DNA of 64,000 bases, from positions 3,387,206-3,451,205 of the forward strand of contig SDUX01000001.1 of assembly GCA_008729055.1 (NCBI GenBank). The letters run 5' to 3'. This stretch comes from Pyropia haitanensis. Taxonomy: Eukaryota > Rhodophyta > Bangiophyceae > Bangiales > Bangiaceae. Made by a program: the position numbers and the translations under genes. The notes below the pieces were generated by a model, which ran no database searches, was not told where the DNA came from, and saw nothing but the letters and a program-made list of their open reading frames with translations. Positions 1 through 8,425 of this stretch are shown here, one piece after another. Within the stretch, counting starts at the first letter, position 1. Each line of letters begins with the position of its first letter.

Positions 1-477
1 CAGGATCGATGCCCGGCTGGCGGTGGCCTCCGGGTGGGCTAGCCCAGTCGCGGTGGCGGGCAGCCATGCCGTCGGCACCGGCTCCCACCGCCGCCCGCAA
101 CCGACAAGTAAGCGCGGGGGTGCAGAGCCAAGCGGTAAGGTGGAGAGGGCCACGCGATGGGAATCGACGACACCACGGCGGCGATCCCCCCCACCTCCAC
201 CGCCGGCCGACATCCGCAGGAAGAAACAGCCGCCACGACAACCCGCAGCGACGTCCCTACTCACCCCACGCAGGCCCCTTCCCCACAACAACCATCTCGC
301 CTCCCCCCCCGCCACCCACCACCACCACCACGCTCCCGTGGGCCGCCCGCCCCTCTCCCCCCCACCCCCCCCCCACCCACACGCCGCACACACCCCCCCC
401 CCCGACCCCCCCCACCCCCCCACCCACCCGACCCCCCCACCCCCCACCCACCCGACCCCCCCCACCCCCCCCCCCTC
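1..477. other. Simple-sequence C-rich stretch, no gene seen
   Basis: Dominated by CCCACC/CCCCCC runs between about 300 and 480. All six frames stay open only because the sequence is C-rich. It is probably the 3' flank of the minus-strand gene that ends at 478. Confidence 0.5.
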
Positions 478-723
478 TCACACCCCCGCCGCACGCCCAA
501 ACCGGGCGACCGCCCGCGGGCAGCGGCGCCAGTCCCCCCCCCCCCCCCCACGCGGCCGCCGAGCGCCTTGGCCACCTCCGCCGCGTACGCGCCGCCGACG
601 CCGCCGGGCGTGGCGAGCGCCGCGGCGAGCGCGTCGGCGGCCGCCGCGGGCGCGCCCGCGCGGCCACACGCGGCGCGGGCGGCGGCGGCGGCGAGCGCCG
701 CGGCGGCGGCCGCGTCCAGGCCC

Positions 724-769
<46 letters not shown>

Positions 770-1204
770 GACGCTCGGCGGCCGCTCCCCCGCCACGGGC
801 GCCCGCCACCGCCGCCGCCGGGGACACCCCCCGGTACGCGGCGGTGAGCGCGCCGCCGGTCGCCCCCCCAGCCACCGTCGCCGCCGCGCGGCGCGCGTCG
901 GCCGCGAGCAGCGCGCGGAGGCGGGCGGTGGCGGGGGCGGACAGGCCGAGCGAGGCGGCCGCGTCGGTGGCGGCGACGGGCGCGGCGGGCGCTAGCATCG
1001 ACGAGCGTGCCGACGGGGGGGGGGCACGCGCCGTCGCCGTCGCCGCCGCCGATCCGAGCGTGGGCGCGGCGGCCGCCGCGGTCGCCGCCGCGGCCGCCGG
1101 CGCTGCCGCGGGGCGGGCGGGCCGCTTGTGTGGCGGCGAGGGGGGGGGGACGCCGCCAGCTCCGCCGCCAAAGCGGCCAGGTCCTCATCATCGGATGAAT
1201 CCAT
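478..1204 (-). CDS. Ala-rich protein of unknown function, frame broken at two homopolymers
   Basis: I do not recognise the family. The start chosen is the ATG at 1204, in a good context (CCATGG), giving an acidic N-terminus MDSSDDEDLAALAAELAA. At the G10 tract 1140-1149 the sensible frame moves: downstream, the frame containing SLGLSAPATARLRALLAAD and LDAAAAAALAAAAARAA reads as a helical Ala-rich protein and ends its good part at YAAEVAKALGGR. At the C16 tract 534-549 the frame moves again, to a short tail ending at 478. Both changes have the same sense (one base short). Total length would be about 240 residues. It is divergent from the phosphatase gene, with about 650 bp between the start codons. 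The reading is inferred from composition, not homology; a non-coding explanation is possible. Confidence 0.4.
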
Positions 1205-1857
1205 GGGCGGGCTGGGCGGGGGGGAGTGGGGGGGGGGCACCGGCGGCGATCAGACGTAGGGGGGGGGGGGGGGGGGGAGGAAGCACCGAGGGGGAGACGG
1301 GGGAGGAGCTGGTGGCGCGCGACACTGGGAAGGTGACCCCAGCAGACCAAGGGCATTCGAGACGAGCAGTTTTTTTGGCTCATCGTACGAAATCAGCGGA
1401 TTCATGTACAGAGCAAACTGTACCGCAAAAGATCACGCGCTGCTGCGGGCTCGTGGGCCCGATGCGGCGTCGCCCGCCGTAGGAGTTGTCTGCCATGCGG
1501 TGTCCAATTACGCCCGCGGGCACTCCAGCGGAGCGCCGCGCAGATCGTCGGCCCGCCCCGACGGCCGCCCCGCCGCCGGCCCGTCGCGCGCTGGCGGTGG
1601 CGGCGGCACGGCGGTGGTGGCGGCGGCGTGTTGGCGGCGGCAGCGGCACGTTGGCGACGGCAGCGGCACGTTGGCGGCGGTAGCGGTGGAGGTGGCGGCG
1701 GCGGCGGCGGCGGCAGCGGCCTGTGGCTGGCGGGCGGGGCCCTGTCGGTCGCCGCGGTCGCGGCGGCGGCGACCGGCCACGCCTGGTGGCCTGGCTAGCA
1801 GAGAGCCACACCCGTTGCGGCGCACGCCGGCGTCGCGCCGACCCCACCACCGGCAGC
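1205..1857. promoter_or_regulatory. Divergent intergenic region between the unknown gene and the phosphatase
   Basis: About 650 bp separate two divergent start codons, so this stretch must hold both 5' regions. It contains a G run at 1261-1277 and a less G+C-rich patch near 1360-1440. I see no clear TATA box. The phosphatase frame can be extended upstream to a GTG at 1723, but that is not a eukaryotic start. Confidence 0.4.
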
Positions 1858-2643
1858 ATGGTTGCCACCGACGGGCCAGCGACGGCTGCCGCCGCGCCGC
1901 GCCCCCCCCCGTCCGATGTGGGGCCTGGCCCAGCCGACACGGCGGGCTCGCCAGCGACGGCGGCGGCGGCGCCCCCCCCCCCCAGCGCCGCCACCACCGC
2001 GGCCGACCGGGAGCGGGTGGTGATTGTGGTGAGCGGCAAGGACCACCCGGGCATCACGTCGGCCATCATGGCGGCCGTATCGCGGGCGGGCGTGGACATC
2101 CTCGACGTCCGCCAGACGTCGGTGCGGCGGCGGCTGACGCTGGCGGTGGAGCTAGAGGTGGGCATGGACGCGCGCTCCCAGTCGGTGTTTCGGGAGCTGC
2201 TGTTGGCGGCGAAGCGGGTCGGCTCCAAGATTGACTTTGACATTCCAGAGGGGGGGCGCGCTCGCCCGCCGCCGCCGGTGCCGCCGTCGGGGTCTGCCGC
2301 CGCCGCTGCCGGCGGTGCCGCCGGCGCGCCCGCCGCGCTCGCAGGACCCGCCGCCGCCGATGGTGGCAGCAGGGGCGGGGAGGAGGAAGGGGGAGTCGGG
2401 GGGAGCGCCGCCGTCGTGCCGTCCGTGGGACCCGCGGCGGACGTGCCACGGCTGACGCCCGGCGTGACGCCCACGCAGTATGTCCTGACACTGCTGAGTG
2501 CGGAGGCGGTGCCGCCGCGCTTCCTCGAAGCGCTGGGCGAGCTCCTCGAGGCGCGCGGCTTTTCCACAGACAAGATCACGCGGCTGAGCCGGCGGCAGCT
2601 GCGGAGCCTGGAGCTCACCATCTCCCGCGCGTCGCCCGCGGCA

Positions 2644-2680
<37 letters not shown>

Positions 2681-3615
2681 GCGCCACGGGGGCCGCCCCC
2701 GCCGGCGGGCCGACCGCCCCGCGTGACGGCCGCGGCGGCGACGCGGCGGCGACGGCCGACGCTGCCGGCGACGCGCGCGACGACGATGACGGGGAGGCGA
2801 TGGCGGAGCTCCGCTCCGCCCTCTACACCTTTGGCAAGCGCCAGGGCGTGGACGTGGCGCTCCAGACCGAGTCGGTGCTGCGGCGGTCCAAGCGGCTGGT
2901 GGTGATGGACATGGACTCGACGCTCATCCAGCAGGAGGTGATTGACGAGCTCGCCCGCCACGCGGGCGTCTACGAGGCGGTGCGGGACATTACGCACGCG
3001 GCCATGGGCGGCGGCCTCGACTTTAACGAGTCCCTCCGCCAGCGGGTGGCGCTGCTCGCGGGCACCTCCGCGTCCGCCTTCCGCCACGTCATTGACAACC
3101 TGGTCTACACGGACGGCGCGCACGAGCTGTGCCGGTCGCTCAAGAAGCTGGGCTACCGCCTCGCCGTCATCTCGGGCGGCTTCACCGCCATCACCGAGCA
3201 CGTGCGTGCGGCGCTGGGCCTCCACTACGACTACGCCAACCAGCTGGAGGTGGGCGCCGACGGCCGCTTCACCGGCCGCACCGTCGGGCCGGTGGTCAAC
3301 GCGCAGCGCAAGGCGGACCTGCTGATGACCATCGCGCAGCAGGAGCGGGTGTCGCTCAACCAGGTGATTGCGATTGGCGACGGCGCCAACGACCTGCCGA
3401 TGCTCGCCGTCGCGGGGCTCGGCATCGCCTTCAACGCCAAGCCCGCGGTGCAGGCCGCGGCGTCGTTCCGGATCAACCAGCGCAGCCTGGGCGCGGTGCT
3501 CTACCTGCTCGGCTTTTCCGAGGACGACCAGCTCGAGCTGAGCGGCCGCCCCGCCGCGGGCGGCGACGGCTCCCCCGCCCCGCGGGGTGCACCCGCGCTG
3601 GCGCCTCCATCATAG
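1858..3615 (+). CDS. serB: Phosphoserine phosphatase, ACT-ACT-HAD type
   Basis: Hydrolyses 3-phospho-L-serine to serine, the last step of the phosphorylated serine pathway. Residues about 53-127 form an ACT domain (VVIVVSGKDHPGITSAI), a second ACT-like half begins near residue 206 (QYVLTLLSAEAVPPRFLEAL), and the C-terminal half is a HAD phosphatase. The nucleophile motif is VVMDMDSTL, with Asp351 and acid/base Asp353; motif II is the Ser of LAVISGGF; motif IV is AIGDGANDLPM with Asp508 and Asp512. The order ACT-ACT-HAD is that of bacterial SerB of the mycobacterial type. The second ACT is interrupted by a poly-Ala/Gly/Asp insert (about residues 307-365 of the upstream frame, bases 2636-2800), which is species-specific low complexity. 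ATG 1858 is the first in frame; about 50 residues precede the ACT domain, Ala/Pro-rich and possibly a weak transit peptide. One exon, 585 residues. Confidence 0.93.
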
Positions 3616-5593
3616 CCGCTTCCCGGCACCCCCCGCCGCCCCCCCCTCCCCCTCCCCCCCCCACCATTCCCCCCCCACTCCCCCCCCCCCTCCTCCCTCT
3701 ACTCCTCCCCCAACGCACACCACGTGTGGGCCTCGTCGCCTTGTACATTAGGATGGTAAAGCCGCGGCGTCGACGGCGCCACGCTCTTTTTTTTGGGGGG
3801 GGGGGGGGCCACGCCGCTGCCGTGCCGCCGCGGCGGGCGTCAGCCCAACGCTGGCGGGACGGCAGCCGCCACCGCCCCGCGGCCGCCGCCGTCGGCGGTC
3901 GCGTCGCGGCCACGGCGGCGCGGCCGCACGCGGCGCGGCGCGCGGCGAGTCGTCACGGCCGCACGCGGCGCGGCGCGCGGCGAGTCGTCACGCCCGCACG
4001 CGTCGCGGGGCGCGGCGAGTCGTCACGGCGCCCCCCCCCCCCCCCCACCAGCACACCAGCGACCCCCCCACCGCCGCCGGCCGTCCACCCCCCCACGCCA
4101 GCCGCGGAACCGCCGCGGCCGGCGCGCCCACGCGGCCGCCGCGGGCGGGGACGACCCGCGGACGGGGCGGCGTCGCTCCCCCCCCCCCCCCCCCACCCAC
4201 CCGCCCCCCTTACCCCCCCACGCCACCCCTCCCTCCCCCCCCCCCCGACCGCCACTCATCCCCCCCACCGCCAGCCGCCGCGGTCGCCATGGACGGGCCG
4301 CCACGCCAGCGGCGCCGCCGCGGCGGCGCCGCCGCGGGCGGCCGCGCCGCGGCGGCGGCGGCGGAATTGGAGGGGGGATGGGCGGCCGCCGCCGGGCGGC
4401 ACCCGCCGCGGCGCGCCAGTGGGGGGGGGTGCCGCCGCCGCGGGTGGCTCTTGATTGGCGGCCGGTGGGGTGGCCGTCGCCACGCCCGCCCGACCGGCGG
4501 CGGCGGCCGAGGGGCGTTGCCCTCCCCCCCCCCCCAACCCCCCCACCCCCCCCCCTTCAACCACGCCCGCCCCCCCTCTACGCCCCCCCCCACCTCGCGT
4601 GGCCCGCCGCCCTCGCCGGCATCCGCCGACCGCCACCCGCGCCGCCGGTGCGACGGCGCCGATGGCCGCCGCCCTGCCGCGGCGGCCCACCGCCGCACGG
4701 CTCCCCCGGCCGCCGCCGCGACCCGTGACGCCGAGCACCGGGGGGGCGACACGGGGGAGGGGGGGGGGGGCGGGGGAAGGGCGGGTTGTGGACGTCTGCC
4801 GCCCATCCGGATGGTGGCCAGCGGCGACCCCGGCGGCGGCTGCCGCCGGGCGTGGCCTCCCGCAGCACCCTGCGGCGCCCCCCCCCCCCCCCCCTTGCCC
4901 TTGGCGGCCACGACCGCTGCGCCGCGGCGACGGCGGCTGCCGCGGCAGCGACGCTGCCCGCCGCCGCCCGGCGACCACCGCGGGTCGGACGCCCCGCCGC
5001 CGCCACGCCCGCCGTGGGCAACCGACCGCCCGCCGTGGCCGGCCGCGGCGGCGGCGGTGCCGTCACGGCGGCGGCGGCGGTTTCGCGGGTGTCGCCCGCG
5101 GGGTCGGGCGGCGGCGATCCGCCGCTGTGGTGTGTTGGGGGGGGTGGATGGGGGGGGGCGCGCATCGGGACGGGCGCGGCGGTGGCGGGCGGGTGCGGGC
5201 GGCGACGCGCGGTTGGTTTTTTTTTTTTTGCCGCGCAGACGACCCCCGCCGACGCGCCCGCCGCCGCCGCCCGCGGCTCTGGCCGTCGCCGTTGCCGCCG
5301 CGCGCGCCGGCCTGGTGAGCGGCCGCCGTGCGGCAGCCGACGACGCGCGGCGGCTGGTGCGCGTCGCCGCCGTCTGGCCACCTCTTTTTTTTTTTTTCGG
5401 GGGTTTTCCCCGCTGGCGGGGGCGCCCCCCACTCCACTCTTCCACCTTGGTCCCCCTGGCCGCCGTCTGTCTCCCTGGCTGCCCACCGCCCCCCCGCGGG
5501 TCGTCGCCCTTCCCCCGTGGCGGCCTGTACCTGCACAGCCTGCGCGCCTCTCCCCGCCTTCCCCCGCCGCCCCCCCCCCCCGCGTCACCGGTC
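3616..5593. other. Intergenic simple-sequence region
   Basis: No gene supported. Contains C-rich 3' flank (3620-3715), a TGTACATTA motif at 3742-3750, G/C runs, a 35-bp tandem repeat (listed separately), and two short T runs near 5217-5229 and 5384-5397. Long open frames here are all Arg/Pro/Gly translation of simple sequence. Confidence 0.5.
3925..4029. repeat. Three-copy tandem repeat of about 35 bp
   Basis: Three head-to-tail units starting at 3925, 3961 and 3996. Each begins GCACGCG, and each ends in the core GGCGAGTCGTCACG. Units 1 and 2 are almost identical; unit 3 differs at a few positions. Confidence 0.8.
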
Positions 5594-6148
5594 ATGGCTC
5601 GCCACCGGCGACCGCCGCGGTGGCTCGTCCCCGCCGCGGCCGTCGCGGTCGCCGCCGTCGCGGCGGGTGTCCTCGCCGCGGATGCCAGCCCGCTGGTGTC
5701 GGGCGTCACCGAGCCGCCCGGCGGCAGTGGGGGGGACCCCGATGGGGGGGGGGGGGGACCGCCGGCGGTGACGCCAACGCCGGCGCCGGGGCGGCACCGC
5801 CCACGGCGGCCGCCACGCCGACGCCGCTGCCGCCGGCGGTCGTTGTGGCCACCACCCCTACGACCGGCGGCGCCGCCGCCGCCGCCGTCGACGCTGCCGC
5901 CGCGCCCATCGTCCACGGGAGGGTGTCGTTGGCGACACCACCGCCGGCGGTTACCGGCGTTGACGCGGTGGGCCAACCGGTCGCGGGACGGGCGCCCGCC
6001 GTCGCCGCGCAAGCGCCGCCCCGCCACGGCCGGGCACTATCGGCGGCTGGCGGCGGCGGGGGCCACCGGCTGCGTGGCGCCCGCCGCGGTGGGGTGCTGC
6101 GGCTGGGCGCGGCGGCAGCGGCGGCGGCGGGTGGCGGCGGCGGCGGCA

Positions 6149-6183
<35 letters not shown>

Positions 6184-6856
6184 CTCGCCGCGCCGCCGCC
6201 GCCGCGGCCGGCGGTGCCACTGGCGAGCCGCCTCGCCGGTGGTGGTGGTCGGCCGGTAGACGCGCCGCCCGGGGGGGCGCCCGTGGCGGCGGCCGCCGCG
6301 CCCCTGCCGGTCGACGGCGCCGTCGCGGATGGGGAGTCCGCTGCCGCCGTTGGGGCGCCGCCGGTCGGCACGGCGGGTCGGGCCGGTCAGCACCGTGGCG
6401 GCGGGGAGCGGCAGCACCACCCCCACGGACGTGCCCGTCACGGGCACACCCACCACCACGGGCACACCCACCGCCACGGGCACGCCCACCACCACGGGCA
6501 CGTCCACCGCCACGCCCACCACGGGCACGCCTATCACGGGCACGCCCACCACGGGGACGGTCAGGACGGGCACGGGCACGGGCACGGGCACGGGCACGGG
6601 CATGGGCGCGGCGGCGGTCACCGCGACGACAGCGGCCGCGGCGGCGGCCGCGCCCACAGCGACGCCGCCGTCGACCGCGCCGCCGCCGGCGGGGAGGCCG
6701 CCGGCGACAGCGGCGCGCCGGGACGCCACCCAGGGGGGCTTGGGTGGACGGGCGGCGGCCGGCTCGACGGCGGTGGCGGCGTCGGTGGCGGGGGAGCTGC
6801 AGGCGCTGCGGCGCCCGCGGCGGCCCTCGCTGCCGCGCCCTCCCTGTCGGCAGCCA

Positions 6857-6892
<36 letters not shown>

Positions 6893-7401
6893 TCCCCCCC
6901 CCCCCGCCCCCCCCACCCGCGGGTGGTCGCCCCTCTTTGCGCTCACCGTCGTTGCCTACGCGGCGGCCGTGCACGTGGCGCTCGCCGCCGCCGCGTCCGC
7001 GGTGGCCGCCGCGTGGCGCCGTGCGGGGCGGCCGCCGACGCTCGCCGCCGCCCTCGCGGCGCCGCCCGCCGCCGCGCCGCCGTTGGCGCCGCCGCGGGGC
7101 TGGGCGGCCGCCGCCGCCGGTGGCCGCCGCGGTGGCGCGCCGCGCCCCGCGGCGGTGGGCGGCGCGGCCGCCGCGACGGCGGCGTTGCCGCTGCGGCGGG
7201 CGCCGCCGCTGCCACGCGCGGGGCTGCGGGTGGATGGTGGGGTGGCGGTTGGGGGGGGGGGGGGGGGGGCGCTGGGGGGGCGCGCCGGTGGGGGGGGGGG
7301 GGGGGGTGCCGCCGCCGACGCCGCTGCCGGCCGACGCGGGGCTGTGTGAGTCGGCGAGCGGCTGGGACCGGTCGTGGGGTGCGGTGGAGGAGGCCGAGTG
7401 A
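5594..7401 (+). CDS. Secreted/membrane protein with His-Gly repeat, frame broken at homopolymers
   Basis: Family not recognised. ATG 5594 opens a basic stretch followed by a hydrophobic core (WLVPAAAVAVAAVAAGVLAA), a good signal peptide or anchor. After the G14 tract 5744-5757 the plausible frame changes to one with ATPTPLPPAVVVATTPTTGG and then a His/Gly-rich stretch (HGHTHHHGHTHRHGHAHH) encoded by the 6421-6608 minisatellite. After the C12 tract 6894-6905 a third frame gives a membrane segment (SPLFALTVVAYAAAVHVALA). After the G tracts 7251-7269 and 7290-7306 the frame that ends ASGWDRSWGAVEEAE at 7401 looks like a real C-terminus. All four changes have the same sense. The His-rich part would suit metal binding; in another frame the same DNA reads Thr/Pro/Gly, mucin-like. 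Moderate to low certainty. Confidence 0.4.
6421..6608 (+). repeat. GGGCAC/CCCACC minisatellite within coding sequence
   Basis: Imperfect 12-bp and 24-bp units built from CACGGGCACRCCCACCAC, ending in a pure GGGCAC hexamer run at about 6567-6602. One frame reads His-Gly-His-Thr/Ala; the +1 frame reads Thr-Gly-Thr-Pro; the opposite strand reads Val-Pro repeats. Confidence 0.85.
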
Positions 7402-8425
7402 GAGCGAGGGGGGGGGGGCGCGCCAGCGGGGGTGGTGAGTTTTCTGTTTTTATTGACACTGTTGTTCTGGGTCGGCTCTGACGGCCGGCCTCGCGCCGCC
7501 TCGCCCTGCTCCCCCCTCCGCCGGCGTGTGGCGGCCACGGGGGGCAGTTCCGTTCCGCTCCCCGCTGCCCACCCGCGCCGGCTCCGTCACCCCCCAAACA
7601 GCACCCGAGTCACCTGCGGCGTGTCTTGGCCGCCAGCGCACCAACACCCACAGGGACGTGCGGGGGGCGTCGCGTGCCGCCGCCGCCACCACGGTGGTGG
7701 TGGTCGCAGACCCCAGCGCCGGTCCTCGCCGCCGACACGGGGCGTGCCCGTCGCCGGCGGCCGCCGCGGGAGCGGCCGCCGCGCTCAACGACGCGCCTCG
7801 GCCGGCAGCGTGGCGGTTTGGAAGCGAGTGGGCAGCAGGGGCGGGACGATGACGCTCCGGCACGGCCGCCTCTCAAAGTAGCTGGCGGTCATGGCCTTGG
7901 CGGCAGCGTCCATCCGTTTCCGGGTCGTGAAGACGAGTGAGAGTCAGAGCCCGTCGTCGCCTGCAGATCGCACAGACACTGGCTCCCCGTGTCGACCACG
8001 AAGCGTTTGGCCGTCTCCGTCTCGTCTGTCTGTTGCTTGTGGGCTCTGTTCCCCCCACACGTGAGTTGTGTGTCAGGCGTCCTTTGCTGGGCTTCGGCGC
8101 AGTGGACTCTGAGCTTCACGAGCATGCCCCCTGTCTCAAAGGTGAGCGTTCGCGTGCTACCACATGGGGGAGTCCTCGTTGTGCGGGCCGCAGGAAGGTT
8201 TTGCAGGAGGTGCTGGCCGTGGCAGCGGCCACAGTGACTACCCGGGTAGTTGGGGGGCGGGAGCTTAGCACCTCTACCAACTCGCCGCGCCGCCACCCAC
8301 CCCTCAGCCCCTCTGCCCATCCCCGCTCGCCACCGCCCGTGCCTCAGGCCATCCGCCTCTCTGCCACCTCTCGCCCAAAGTCTCTCCTGGCTCTACTGTA
8401 CACCCCCCCCCCCCCCCCCCCCCCC
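7402..8425. other. Intergenic, G+C-poorer from about 7860
   Basis: No convincing gene. A T-rich patch at 7441-7454 holds AATAAA on the minus strand. The part from 7860 to 8400 is visibly less G+C-rich and is probably 3' untranslated or flanking DNA of the minus-strand gene ending at 8426; it closes with a C run at 8402-8426. Confidence 0.4.

Noticed and set aside
3600..5600. Many open frames of 200-800 codons in the simple-sequence regions
   Set aside because: Open on several frames at once because the DNA has few A/T; translations are Arg/Pro/Gly strings without domains, and most start at GTG, CTG or TTG.
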